From Lindgomyces ingoldianus (Eukaryota; Ascomycota; Dothideomycetes; Pleosporales; Lindgomycetaceae), in NCBI RefSeq assembly GCF_010093535.1, contig NW_022985172.1:1188340-1252339 (forward strand): DNA of 64,000 bases, read 5' to 3'. The first letter of the stretch is position 1. Every line of letters begins with the position of its first letter. This document shows, in pieces, positions 23,153-35,097 of this stretch. Position numbers and translations under genes: made by a program. The notes below the pieces were generated by a model. That model searched no databases, was not told the DNA's origin, and worked only from the letters and a program-made list of their open reading frames with translations.

Positions 23153-25279
23153 ATGTCGGCAAGAGTGTCAGTCGACGTTGAGAAAGACGCTGGAGGCGAC
23201 TATGCCCATCTTACAAACACGGCCATTCGCAGCTTTGGCTGGGAGAACGTCACGGTTACCGTGAAAGATCGAAGTACGAAGCAGCCAAAGGACATTCTTT
23301 CCGGTGTCAATGGCATTGTCAAAGCTGGTGCGACTGAATCTCAGATTCTGTTATGTTGTTGCCAACCTAATGATATGATACAGGTGAAATGCTAGCTCTG
23401 ATGGGACCTAGGTACGACAGTGCCTCCATTTCCTCTTGAACGCCCCAGCTAATGGTCTAATCAGTGGTTCCGGAAAGACAACATTGCTGAACGTCCTAGC
23501 GCATCGTGAAGCAACCCCCCACGCCACTGTCCAGCAATCCTTATACATCAATGGCACCAAAACTTCGCTCAAGGACTTCCGCAAAATCAGCTCCTACGTC
23601 GAGCAAGAAGACGCTCTTGTCGGCTCCTTGACCGTTCGCGAAACCCTCTACTTTGCTGCGAAGCTCTCTCTGCCAAGGTAAGTTCCCTCATCTGGATCTA
23701 CTATTTGATGTTACCTTCGCCCCTCAATGCATCATTGCAAGGCTGACCACCCATTACAGCTCCGTGACCAAAACTGAAAGAATTGCCAGAATCGACGCCC
23801 TCCTTGCCGCTTTTGGATTACAAGGACAGGCCGACTCGTTAATTGGGACGCCGATTCGAAAGGGTGTTAGTGGAGGACAGAAGAGGAGGGTTAGTGTGGC
23901 GGGCCAGTTGATCACGAGCCCAAAGATTCTGTTTCTGGATGAGCCGACCAGTGGACTGGACTCTGCAGCTAGCTTTGAGGTTATGAATTTTGTGCAGAGT
24001 ATTGCGAGGAAGTATAAGGTGAGTCGTAAGCGAATTATGATAGTAGGCACATGTTGACTTTTGCTTCTAGATTATCGTCATCGCCTCCATCCACCAGCCT
24101 TCCACCACCACGTTCGAGCTCTTCGACAAGCTCCTCCTCCTCTCTCGCGGGAAAGTCGCTTACAATGGCTCTATTGCCGATGTCAAGGACTACTTTTCAA
24201 CCTTAGGCTTCAACATGCCTCTATACATGAACCCCGCCGAATACATAATTCAGCTCGTCAACACCGACTTCTCTAAAGACCAGACCAAAGCCACATCGCA
24301 GCTTTCCACCATCCAGGACTCATGGTCGAAATCCCAAGATGCAGCCACCATGGTCCACAGCATTGAGACCGAAGTCTCTGGCAGCCCCATTGGTGTAAAC
24401 TCTGACTTGGGGCACGGCGCCGCGGCAAACCCTTTCCTCGTACCCTTCACCCTGATCCACCGCTCCTTCATCAAGAGCTACCGTGACATCGTCGCCTACG
24501 GAATCCGGATCGCAATGTACATGGGTCTCGCCATCATGATGGGAACCGTCTGGCTCCGCCTCTCAACCGACCAATCCAATATCCAATCCTTCACCAACGC
24601 CATATTCTTCGGCGGTGCATTCATGTCCTTCATGGCTGTCGCCTACATCCCCGCCTTCCTAGAAGACCTCTCGCTCTACCACAAAGAACGGCTGAATGGC
24701 CTCTACGGCCCCACCGCCTTCATGATCTCGAACTTCATTATCGGCCTCCCCTTCCTCTTCGTCATCTCCCTCCTCTTCTCCATCATCGCATACTGGCTCG
24801 GCAATTTCCGCCCTAGCGCCGAAGGCTTCTGGGTCTGGGTCATGTGGCTATTCCTCGATCTAATCGCCGCTGAATCCCTAGTCGTACTGCTATCATCACT
24901 CATACCGATTTTCGTCGTCGCGCTCGCTGCAACGGCATTCGCTAACGGGCTCTGGATGAGCGTGAATGGATTCATGGTGCAACCTGAAACCTTGAATGTT
25001 TTCTGGCGCTATGTATTCCACTATATCGACTACCAAGCCTATGTTTTCCGCGGAATGATGGTCAATGAGTTTGGGAAGAGGACGTATACGTGCGGAAGCG
25101 ATTGTCATTGCATGTACCCTTCGAAATTGGAGGCAGAGTGTAAGATTGATGGGAAAGCGGTACTGGCGTCGTATGGATACGATACGGGGAATATTTCCAA
25201 GTATGTGGGGTATATGTTGGTGATAATTTTAGGATATAGGTTGTTGGGATGGTTGGTTATGTATTTGAGGAAGCAGTAA
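23153..25279 (+). CDS. ABCG-type (white-brown complex) half transporter
   Basis: A membrane ATPase with one nucleotide-binding domain followed by one membrane domain, so it should work as a dimer; the substrate is unknown. The model is join(23153..23327,23384..23411,23465..23677,23760..24018,24071..25279), 627 residues. Walker A is GPSGSGKT (66-73), split by an intron after GP. The signature is VSGGQ (175-179), Walker B ILFLDEP (195-201), and the H-loop is H233. About six membrane helices fill residues 380-627. A cysteine-containing loop lies near YTCGSDCHCMYP before the last helix, as in other fungal ABCG half transporters. The second exon is only 28 bases. Full-size PDR transporters have two such halves; this one ends after one. 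Confidence 0.93.
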
Positions 25280-25529
25280 GAACAAATGAGCAGATACGCT
25301 TTAAGGATACCTAGGTTGGGGGTTTCAACTAGAATAGATAGATACTTAATACTTTTCAATATCCTCATATACAGTTCAAAGCTTCGAAGCGCGTATACCA
25401 AGCTTCGCTGCTAAGCCCAAAAATAATCACCCGTAAGATATATACATTCCAAATTCTTTCTATCCTCCTTCTCCATCTTTATGTGCACTTTTATTTCAAG
25501 ATGGACCCCCTCCCTACCACTTTCCTCAC

Positions 25530-27107
25530 CTAATACTCCATAGCTTCCTCAAACAACCCCCGTAACTGCTCCCTCTCGGCATCGACATTCTGAATCTCCA
25601 AATTCGGCGCCAACATCAGAACTCTAGCCTGAGGGATCGTGCCTTCAACTAAAGCATCAATATGCTCCCTCCTAAACCCCAGGTGTTTCAATCCTCTCGG
25701 TTGATCTCCCAACTTAATCAAAAACTCTGCCAACGCCTCTCCCAGAACTTCACCTGCATTCTCCTTCTTAACTTGCGAGATATCGACTCCAAAGCATTCC
25801 GCTGCAGCTAGATGTCGCTCCGGATTCGACGCACCCGTGAATCTGAAAACCGCAGGTGCCGTCACGGCGACGGAGACCCCATGTGGGATGATGTCTTTCT
25901 CGACTTGGTATCCCGGGTGCTTGTACCCCGGATTCTGACCGGAGATGGGATACGACATTCCGTGGCAGAGATGCACACCTGCATTTCCAAACCCGACGCC
26001 GGCGAGCGTGGCGGCGAGGAGCATTTGCGATTGCGCTTCGTGGTCTTCGGGGTCTTTAACTGCGCGGGGTAGATATTTGACCGTATCCCGTAGCGCTTTC
26101 AGCGAGAAGATATCCGAAATGGGGTTTGCGCCCTGGTACGCGGGCCTGTTAATCGGATTCGTTGGTCTAGGGACTCTTTCATAAAATGGAATTGCAGTCC
26201 AAGATTCCAGTGAGTGGCAGAGGACGTCGAGGCCGGAGGAGGCGTGGACGGCGGAAGGCATGGTGCGGGTGTTGATGGGATCTACAATTCCGAGCGTAGG
26301 CTTGAGATTACGATGTGCGATGCCAGTCTTTGCGCGTTTTTCGACAAGGTCGAAGATGGCAGTTCCGGTGGTTTCGGAGCCCGTCCCTGCAGTTGTGGGG
26401 ACGGCGATTAGAGGCATGAGTTTGTGGGTTATGGGGAGGCCTTTTCCGAGTGGGGCGTTGACGAAGTCGAGGAATTCGGCGTCTATTACATATAAGTTAA
26501 TGATTATATATAATTCTCCTTTACGTGCCGTAATGCGAGTCTTATACTTCGGACGGGGATAAGTAGAAGCTGAGTCTTTACCAGGAAACGTCGTATACAA
26601 ATTCATCAGCTTAGCCGTATCAATCACACTCCCCCCTCCCACCGCCAAAAATGCATCCGGACGATACGGTTTCGCAAAATCAATCGCCTCTCTTATACTA
26701 CTATCCTTAGGTTCAACCATTACCTTATCAAAAACCTCAAACGGAACTCCTTCCCGCTCCAACCCCTGCACAACTTGCCTCATAGCATCTAACTTCTTCA
26801 CATTCCCGTCCGTGACAACCATAACGCGTTTCGAACCGAGATTTTTAAAATCCATGCCGACTTCTTTGGTGCAACCAGGGCCAAATCGAATACTTGAAGC
26901 AGCCATTTCGAAGGCGTATTCTTTTTGCTGGGAGATATCGATTGGGGTTGCGAGATGGCGTTTCGCTTGCTGGACTGTAGTAGGACCATGATGGTGGTGC
27001 GTGGGGTTTGAGTGGCAGGGACAGGAGGGGGGATGGGTGAATTGGACGGTGCGGAGGAGGCTGAGGGCGCGGGCTGCGCGGGTGGGGGATACTCGGATTG
27101 CTGCCAT
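25530..27107 (-). CDS. mitochondrial iron-containing alcohol dehydrogenase / hydroxyacid-oxoacid transhydrogenase (ADHFE1-like)
   Basis: Group III metal-dependent dehydrogenase. ADHFE1 enzymes oxidise 4-hydroxybutyrate while reducing 2-oxoglutarate in mitochondria. The model is complement(join(25530..26482,26582..27107)), 492 residues. The N-terminus is rich in Arg, Ser and His with few acids, as expected of a mitochondrial presequence. The core shows AVGGGSVIDTAKL (NAD-binding), PTTAGTGSE, and the metal-ligand histidines in DVLCHSLE and HLCHGMSY. The 99-base intron is a multiple of three with no stop, so the frame reads straight through it. I remove it because it has a GTAAAG donor, a TAG acceptor, AT-rich content, and the splice gives the conserved continuation TTFPDAEFLDFVNAP. 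Substrate is inferred from family. Confidence 0.9.
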   Translation of the reverse strand: MAAIRVSPTRAARALSLLRTVQFTHPPSCPCHSNPTHHHHGPTTVQQAKRHLATPIDISQQKEYAFEMAASSIRFGPGCTKEVGMDFKNLGSKRVMVVTDGNVKKLDAMRQVVQGLEREGVPFEVFDKVMVEPKDSSIREAIDFAKPYRPDAFLAVGGGSVIDTAKLMNLYTTFPGKDSASTYPRPKYKTRITARKGELYIIINLYVIDAEFLDFVNAPLGKGLPITHKLMPLIAVPTTAGTGSETTGTAIFDLVEKRAKTGIAHRNLKPTLGIVDPINTRTMPSAVHASSGLDVLCHSLESWTAIPFYERVPRPTNPINRPAYQGANPISDIFSLKALRDTVKYLPRAVKDPEDHEAQSQMLLAATLAGVGFGNAGVHLCHGMSYPISGQNPGYKHPGYQVEKDIIPHGVSVAVTAPAVFRFTGASNPERHLAAAECFGVDISQVKKENAGEVLGEALAEFLIKLGDQPRGLKHLGFRREHIDALVEGTIPQARVLMLAPNLEIQNVDAEREQLRGLFEEAMEY

Positions 27108-27663
27108 TGCTCAGAACTTCAATGTGGTTCAAAGGACGGAGCTACAGGCGTCAACCAAGGTTGGTAATGGAGAATAAAGAGTCTGGGGGCAGATATTGAA
27201 GGTCATAGTCCGGTGCATACTTCATGGCAATGTAGAATGCGGAGAAGAACCTTGAGCTTTCCGATCCCGAGGTTCGATGCAAGGCACTGACTTGGCGCGG
27301 TAGTCTTGAAACGGTAAGCCGAGAGTTGAATGTGGGGTCAACATCCAGGGGTGAATGGAAGTTTGTTGAATGTCTTTAGGCATGGCGAGAATATATAAAC
27401 AGGTAGAGCTTAGTTTAGGGAGTGGATGAGGAACAGATAATAATTTATCCTCAGTAATGATCAACTTCCCTGTATTCTGGGCGTGCGTCTCGAAGTCAAT
27501 AGATAGAAACTGTAGCTGTAGGAGCATTAAACTATGAGATCAGATATGCGGCAGAGGTATCATCGACTTGAAAGATAAACGAAAGCACCTTCATATCTCT
27601 AGATCCTCTTCTAATGAATTCAAACCTCTTCAGTGGCTCTCTTTTTCTAGGACTCTCTACCAT
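27108..27663. other. intergenic, promoter of the ADHFE1-like gene
   Basis: About 556 bases between the start of the ADHFE1-like gene and the stop of the Slm1-like gene, both on the minus strand. No gene or motif recognised. Confidence 0.5.
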
Positions 27664-29246
27664 TCAATACTTTCCAGGCTCGCCCTCCACTCCTGAAGCT
27701 GGCGCCGCAGAAGCAGGTGCCGCACTTGCAGGTGTAGTCCCAGCCGTCTGCGCGCTCGCTGGACTCGTGGTATTCTGTTTCTCTAGTCCCTGTGTCTGCA
27801 ATGGTGTAGGTTGTTTCACACTCGCACTCGGGCTTAAGTTTTCTTGTGGACTATTGTTGCCTGTTGCTGGACTGGTTGGCACAGAACTTTCAGGTGCCTC
27901 TCCAGAAACTTGCCCCGCCGCCTGTCTTATGAGCTCCCACCACTGGTTCGCGTTTTGTGTGGTATGTGCTTTGAATTGAAGTTCGTGGGACATGCTGAAT
28001 TTGTTGCCAACTTTGCCTTTGGAGACATCTTTCCCTTTTACATTGAATTTCTGGCCGTTACAACCGCCAACGATGCAATCGGGGAGGTATAGGGACATAT
28101 CCGGCACGGGGTCTCTAGCGAAGTCGTCATCTGTCTTGTATTCATGGAGGAATTTGGAAGGCGTGACAACGTAGTAATTAGTGTCATAGCTACGCATGAC
28201 CTTGCCCTTACGTTCGAGGGAGCCTGCAATGAGGGGTTGCGTGGCGCGGTGGTTTTGGTTAGGGAAGTGGATGTTGGTGACGCTTCGGGCGGGTGCAGAG
28301 GGGTCGATCAGGATGTTGTTGTTTCGCTGGATGAAGCCATTCCATTCAAAGTCGAGGGGAATACGCTGAGCGGTACCAACCATATCTCCGTACATGACCT
28401 TTGTTTGTTCGGCCTGCGTGTTGACGATTTGCATGAATTGACCCATGCCATGCTGGATTGTCTGGATGATGTGTGCTTCAAATTGAGCAAAGCTGTTTTG
28501 CACACTGATTAGATCTTGTCTATTGTTGTTCTCCTCTTGGATCTGCTTGTTTAGACGATGCATAACACCGCGCTGGAGGACGTAGGGGTCATCGGCCGCC
28601 GACATCTTACCGCCATGGCTGTCGAAAGCTGCGGTATGCTGGCCTAACGTTTCGATATGCTTCTGGGTATGAGCACGTGCCTTGTCGACAGCCTTGCTGC
28701 CTTTACCGGCGCCTTTCGTAAGTTCCTTGGTCTTGTTCTTGATTTCAGAGTGAAGGCGCTCAAAGATTGGGAGAATAGAGCCCTTCAAAGCCTTGGCGGT
28801 ATCGTAGTGGGAGTTAGAGATTCCCTACAAAATGTGGTTAGAGACATTGTCAGTTTTGAATGAGATGAAACGGCGTACTTGGGTGTTGGACCTGATATTC
28901 TCAAACATGCCCGCAATACCGCCAAGCGATTGATCGAAGTGGTGGCCCTCTTTCAGGGGATTTGATACAGTCTGCTCATATATTAGCTTTGCCTTACATG
29001 CTCAGGCTTGTTGACGCCTCTCACCTTAAGCACCTTTTCATACTCCTTTCCATGCGCATGATTCGTCTTCTCTGTGGCCGTAATGTAATCCGATAGATAC
29101 CCGACGGCGTGCTTCCATGCCTGGAGGCGTTCCTGAAAGAGCTTCGTAACCTCACTAGTATCCTCTCCTGGGATAGCGTCCTCCTCACTCCCATTAGTAA
29201 AAGTCCGCGAAGGGAGCGCGCTCGTCGCAGAGGTTGGCGTCGTCAT
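27664..29246 (-). CDS. slm1: Slm1-like F-BAR and PH domain protein (TORC2/eisosome effector)
   Basis: Slm1/2 proteins bind phosphatidylinositol 4,5-bisphosphate at the plasma membrane and are TORC2 targets that act with eisosomes. The model is complement(join(27664..28824,28879..28971,29025..29246)), 491 residues. A low-complexity start is followed by an alpha-helical F-BAR-like region with HGKEYEKVLKTVSNPLKEGH. The PH domain begins near PLIAGSLERKGKVMRSYDTN and ends about NANQWWELIRQ. The C-terminal tail is rich in Pro, Ser, Thr and Ala. In intron 1 I use the GTGAGA donor (53-base intron); the GTAAGG donor downstream would leave a 26-base intron and spoil the KVLKTVSNP junction. Confidence 0.9.
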
Positions 29247-30127
29247 CTTGCCTTATAATTTCCCAATAGAAGTAAAAAAATTAAATGTCGTAGGCCGAGT
29301 TGATGTTGTGGATCGTAGGTCGAATGGGTGCAGTGGAGCTCATGAAACGTGAACCTTGAAAGAGGGGCACTCGAATGATACCAATGTGCGGCGTGACAAT
29401 TTCGCTAGACTTGTGGGCGAAAAACAGAAGGGTCAGTGAAGTGCAGTAGAAAAATTAGCGGGCTATCGCGCGCAAAATATTAATTTATGCTCTGGATCTT
29501 GAACTCGTTCACTTCACGTCGCCAAAACCCCGATATTTACGCATTAGGCAAGGAAAGGAGTTGATCCGATCTACGTCATCGATGATCTTCGCAGGGTCTG
29601 CTCCGGCTGATGTCAGTGGCTGGCTTGAGTGGCTGAGCAGTAAAATTAATGGAGATGAATTCCACGATTTAGACACGTTGATTTGCCATCGAGAAGGACG
29701 AGAGATATAGTCTATGTTTTCGGAATTTGGTTGCTCGATCAAGCATGGTGCTGGATTTGCTTGTGGTGTGGGAAAGGTTGAGATCAGTCCGGCCTGGGAT
29801 TCACCCACACAGCCTGAGCTAAAAGCATGAATTCCACTGTAGCAGAGCCCGTCTTCTGCTACAACCAACACGCTTGGCATGTGGAAAAGAGAAAAGCAAA
29901 TCTTACTCTACCAATGACCTGAATATGGCGGGGGTATATCAGGACAAAATATCCATCATCTTGGTATGCAGTTGTTTCTGGCCAGTCGGGGTACTGATTA
30001 AATCTATTCTACCAAATTCCCACAGTAGGTTCGAATAAGTTGTGGTGTACATACCCAAGATATTGGGAAAGGGAAAAATGTTGCTTCTATGGTGTCGCTT
30101 TTTAAGCCTACGGGCTACTAAGTGCAG
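29247..30127. other. intergenic, promoter of the Slm1-like gene
   Basis: About 880 bases. A minus-strand frame of 123 codons (29509-29880) opens with ATG but has no signal peptide, domain or neighbour evidence, so I leave it unsupported. The rest shows nothing recognisable. Confidence 0.5.
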
Positions 30128-31014
30128 CTATAGCAATTCACTCTCCTCCGGCGGCGGGCCCTTCCTAACCATCCACTCCAACTCGATCGCTTGCTCCTCA
30201 GTTACCAACTCTCTAAATCTTTCTAGTGTCAAGAAATCATGATCCGAGTATTCAAAGCCTGGAATCACAGTCTAATCTACTTATTAGCATAACCTTCCTT
30301 TTGTCTTCTCCCTTTCTAATTTTCAATTTCTTTCATCTCAATTCCAGAAGAAGAAGAAGAAGAAGAAGAAGAAGAAGGCATATCATTGCCACTCACCTCA
30401 CTAATCAATAATCCCTCCCCCTCTCCTCCATCTTTCTCCCCCAACATCAAAAACGTTCCCTTATATTTCCCACCCTCCACGACCCAACAGGCCCTCTCTC
30501 CCCTCTCAACATTATGACCCACAACAAACGTCTCAACTCTCTTCTTCCCCTCCACCTCCCCCTTAACATCCATCTCATCGGCATGAATTAAAACATACCT
30601 CCCACGCCCTTTAATCAACGTATGCACCGTCCTCCCCTTATTCCTGTGAAAGGCACCTAACGGAGACCGTGGGGTGAGGAGGTAGAAAATGGACGTCGAT
30701 GCATTCCTCATCAAATCATCCCCGGATCTCGGGACTAGTGTTGTTCTTCCTGGGGCGATGTCGTCGGAGTCAGGGGGCGTGGGGGTCCATAATTGATTAG
30801 GGGGGGAGGACAAGAGGAAGGGATTTGGGATGATGAGGGGGTTGCGGTCGATTTCAGCGAAGTAGCCGCCTTCGATGTGTTTTTGTAGGTTTAGCGAGTT
30901 TATAAGGGAGGTTGTGGATGGGGATTCTGGTTGTTCTGCGGAAGATGTGTCGGGAGCATAGTGGGGTGTTAGGGGGGGGATGGAAGATTCTATTGATGAT
31001 GAGGATTTGGGCAT
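30128..31014 (-). CDS. cupin_5 (DUF985) family protein, YML079W-like
   Basis: A small double-stranded beta-helix protein of unknown biochemical function; the yeast relative YML079W has a solved structure but no assigned reaction. The model is complement(join(30128..30271,30397..31014)), 253 residues. Family stretches are LNLQKHIEGGYFAEIDR, STSIFYLL, GAFHRNKG and GRYVLIHAD. Splicing after LLISE adds the expected end TVIPGFEYSDHDFLTLERF. Without splicing, the frame runs into a serine run encoded by a TTC microsatellite, which lies inside the 125-base intron. The final segment closes with EESELL before TAG. Confidence 0.88.
30346..30378. repeat. AAG/TTC trinucleotide microsatellite inside an intron
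   Basis: About eleven AGA/TTC units on the intron of the cupin_5 gene. In the sense strand it is a pyrimidine run, near the 5' half of the intron. It would encode poly-serine if the intron were retained. Confidence 0.9.
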
Positions 31015-32106
31015 TTCGATTTGAATGATCTAGGAGGCGAGTGTGCAGGCACACACGTACGAACGTACGAACGAACGAATGAACGAACGAAACGTAGGGA
31101 TAGGAGAAACCGGGAATGGAACAGAGCAGTAAGCTGTGGGCTGACCTATTTCTCTGTTTATATATTTATGCGAGCACACCGCGTAGCAATGGACCGCAGA
31201 AACGTGTAAGCATAGCGTACCCTTCTCACACAATTTTCGTCCGTATAAAGGAAAGGGGCACTGTGCGTGTGAGAGATTAGAGCCCTAGCTTCCGCGATAA
31301 GCCGTAGACGTATCTGACTCAAAGTGATGATAAAGCAATAATAGCGGACCGGGGTCAACCCACCGACACTCCTTGTGAGTTGGGTGCAGGGCGATGGCTC
31401 TGCACTTGATGTACAGTACGCATCTCACTCCTACCTGAGAAATATACAAGTAACGCAAGTAGATGTAGACATAATGCAGGTACACACGCGCCTGTGTCCG
31501 GCAACGCTATCTTCGCATTTGAATAAACTACATTAGATCTTAGGTTCTAGCCTGGTCATTATCGACAACCTTGGCATCTCATCCCCACCTACAAACCAGT
31601 TTGAGCGCCGCCTATATAATTGGTCCTCGAAATTGCATTCGTCCATCACTCTGAACATACATCGGCACTCATCTGTCTCCGCTATGCGCCTTGCAAACTC
31701 CTTCAAGGCCGACCCGAGGGTGATACTCCTAGCAAAACAACAGAACCCCAAAATGAAACAGTAGATGATGCGAAGCCAAGCAGAAAAGGAAGTATGGAAT
31801 GAAAGGGCTTATATGATACAGGAAAGTGTTATAGGTATGAGTGAGTTGGTGAGCGGTGTGGATACGGACTGAAGGTCCGAAGCGGTCACCTTCCCTGTTC
31901 GACCTAAAAGCGTAGAGGAGGCCTCGAAGCTGGATACGAGAACTGTAATCCTTCTGCGCAACCTCTGCTTCTCACGTCCGGGTGTATGCATGCACTCCAC
32001 CCCTCATATTTTACATGTACACCCCACCGAGTCCTGAAACGCACCATGAGATATGGGAACCCTCAAATCCAACATTTGACGAACTGATTCACAAAGTATC
32101 TTTCTA
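31015..32106. other. intergenic region with a GAAC tetranucleotide repeat
   Basis: About 1.1 kb between the cupin_5 start and the Zds-like stop. It includes a run of GAAC-type units (about 31056-31093) just upstream of the cupin_5 start codon. No gene recognised; the short frames lack support. Confidence 0.55.
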
Positions 32107-35097
32107 TCACCACATATCATCATCCTTGCTACTTTGATCCGAGTCATCGTACCCGTAATATGATGGCTGTGAGCTGCTTTGGGGGTTCCCGTAACTTTTA
32201 CCACTAGCAACGCTATATTGGCCATTTGATTGACCATAGGAGGAATGATGCGAGTCGCGAGGTTGCTGGGTATGTTGTGAAGCGCGGGAGTCGGGCCGAT
32301 GCTGGGGATCTTCTTGGTGTGAAGGCTCAGGATTGGTAGGCTCTGTCTGGTTGTGGCTAGGTTGGCTGCTGCCTTTTTCTGACTGTTCCTGCTGCTGCTG
32401 GACATGTTAGCTGATTCCCAGGATTTCAAAAACCGAGCTCGCCTACCTGCTGATATCTTTGATATTGAGTGAACTCGTCCGGCTGATCCTTCTTTTGTTG
32501 CGCGGCTTGGTGTTGCGACTTTTGTGCTTGTTTCGAATTTCCAATCTGGATCTGTGGATGCATCTGCTGCACCTTGGCGAGGTACGAGTACATGAAATTA
32601 CTCAATAGCACCTGAGAGTACAGCTCCCGTCGTGGATTCGCAAGCTTAATGTGCGCCATGCGGTAAATAGCCCGCTCTTCCAGGATCGAGAATCGAGTCC
32701 AATTGTAGTCGATATCAGGCTTAAGAATTCGAGGTGGTGGCTCCGGAGATAGGCCTCGCATGGAGCTCCCCTTCTTGTGGGATGACTCTTTCTCTGCTTT
32801 CTTCTTGCTACCGCCGAAGATGGAGGAAAACAATCCAGACTCCTTCTCTTTTTTAGAGTCACCACCCGATGATTTCCTGCTGCTTTCCTTCTTGCGTTCC
32901 TCCTCGAGTTTGAGAGTCTCTCGATCTAGAACCAAACTTTCCCGGCCACGGTTACCGTCTATTGAACTTTGCAGCACATCGAGCCTAGTATTGTCATGCC
33001 CCTTTTCCTGAGTCTTGCTCAATTTGTTCTTCACTTTCTTGGCCAACTCTTTCTCTCTCTCCTCCTTGTCTTTCTTCTCGCGCTCTTTCTCTTTATCGTC
33101 GCCACCCAACAGCCAGCCCCAGCTAGTTTTCCTTGAACCGCCCTCAGAACCATCTTTCCTGTCTTTCGTTTTCTTGTCAGACTTCCTGTCTTCGGCGAGA
33201 TTGGGAATAATAGATAAATTGTCTGTTCTGGTGCTGTTGCCCGGGAGAGGCGATGGATGAGCTATTAGGTCGTCAAAGGTTTGAGCCGGCTTGATCGGAG
33301 AGCCCTGCCGTTGCATATTTTGCCTTGGAGATTGTCGTTGGTGAGGCTGGGATTGATTTTGGGCCCGAGGGGGAGTAGGTTGATGTTGGGCGTTAGACGG
33401 AGGTGGTCCTCTTGAAGAGTTCCGTTCTGGTAGTTGGATTTGAGATTGCCTCGGGGGCTCTTGGGGTGGAGGGGTCTCAATGATTTGCGGAACTTGCTGA
33501 GGTTTGTAGCCAGGAAGCGGTGCTGTCGTCCGGCCATTGGACGCAATACGGGAATGGAATGGCTTCGCCGGGTAGGAGGTTGGACGTTCTTCTGGGTCAG
33601 GGGTGTTAGAGTCTCGCATAGACACATCTTCTGCTGAGGTTGGTCTCTGAAGGCTGATAGGTGGTGACCGTTTCCGATGCGGGCGTGAGAAATTCTCTGG
33701 CGCGTCTGATCGAGGATGGATGGGCTCGGACTGCACCCTAGTGAGACCAAAGTTTGATAAATTGGGCTCCTTGGGGTGAGTGGGAGAGGTTGCCGGTGAT
33801 TCCTCGGTGTCTGTTTCGGCCTGCCTTGCGACCACCCTCCTTGAAAATGGCACACGCTCGCCCTTCCGTATGCTTCCACGCCGATAATTGGTCCTAGTGG
33901 ATCTTTTCAACGTTCCTAGTCCTGCTGGCTGAACTGGGAGAATTGGCATGTCTTCCCCTATTGGCATCTCACCGTCTGCAGAGCCAGGCCTTCGAGAAGC
34001 ATCAATGCTCATGCGCCTCATTAACGTGGCCGGATCTTCAACCATATGCTCTAGTTCTTGGAGATTGGAAAGTCCTCCATTAGGTTTGCTAGCGCCTGAT
34101 CTTTGCCTCTCCAGCCTCTCAGCGCCATCGCGGTATCCGTTTGGACCATCGATCTGCCTAGAAAGCATGGACTTCTTCCTCCGCAAGCCTCCCACAGACC
34201 CTTGGCGGCCGAGAGCGCCATCCGGTGACAATGTATCCGAGTCGCCGGACCGACGCCTAATCTTATCAACCTTCTCCTCGATGAAAGTTTTGAACTCTTT
34301 CGGTGCCAGCTCTGGGTGTAATCGCGCCGGAACCCAGAAGAGTTTCGAGGGGTCCTCATCTTCGGAGAAGTGCTGCGGAGCAACCGTGGGGATGCCAAAG
34401 GTCTTGAAGGAAGGAAGGTCGGGGTCAGACGCATGAACGTCCATGGACATGCGCCGTATTGCCTGCAGATTGCTCAATTCCTGTGCCACGGCCGCCGGGC
34501 TCGATTCGTAGTCGATGTCATTGAGCGGGAACTGCTGCGTGGCCGTGTCAGAACTTGTTCGGGATAACGTAGGTGACAAAGGCCCGTTCGGGCTGCTCTG
34601 TCCAAAAGAAGACTTTCTCGACGGTATGTTAAGGGAGCCATTGGGGCTGGATGCGGTGGGTGACCGTTCGCTCGACATTGCGGCGCGCAGGGGGGATTTC
34701 GGCGGAGCGACGGGGAAGGTGTCAAAGGGAGACTTCGGCGGCTCAATGTTGTCGCCCATCGGGGAACTGATGAAGCTTAAGGGCCGTGAATTCCGCTTTG
34801 CAGTGTAGTGATCGTCGCCATACATGTCACCAATGGCCTCGGTCACATGGTGATTATCATCACTTATTGATATTTGGGGGGCGTGGCCACGTCGACTCTG
34901 GTATACTCGCTCGAGCTCTCGTGCTCGGGTGGAGGCCTGCAGTGCAGGAGACGTGGTTAGCATCGCGAGTTACAACTTCGAAACTGCGCGAGGGGAGTGG
35001 GTGGCCGGGGGGGAGGAGATGATGTAGGAAATACGGGGTAGCGGGGGGGCCCCGAGCGGCATGAAAGCCTCCCAGGTGAATGTGCACTCACCTCCAT
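32107..35097 (-). CDS. Zds1/Zds2-like protein with Zds C-terminal domain
   Basis: Zds proteins control PP2A-Cdc55 and so Cdc14 release, mitotic exit and polarity. The preferred model is complement(join(32107..32397,32447..34936,35092..35097)), 928 residues. The first coding exon would be only ATG GAG, with a strong GTGAGT donor and good context (CAACAATGG), and a 155-base intron. The alternative is the ATG at 34963, which adds nine residues read from what I take to be the intron end. ISISDDNHHVTEAIGDMY near the N-terminus and DIDYNWTRFSILEERAIYRM followed by YSQVLLSNFMYSYLAKVQQ near the C-terminus are the two conserved Zds blocks. The long middle is Ser/Pro/Arg-rich and probably disordered, with a Lys/Glu coiled segment. 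The last exon is Gln/Ser-rich. A run of CAG leaves the final acceptor ambiguous by three bases. Confidence 0.88.

Noticed and set aside
28972..28997. 26-base intron with a GTAAGG donor in the Slm1-like gene
   Set aside because: Too short for an intron; the upstream GTGAGA donor gives 53 bases and the conserved KVLKTVSNP junction.
29509..29880. 123-codon minus-strand frame with ATG
   Set aside because: No domain, signal peptide, splice continuation or neighbour support.
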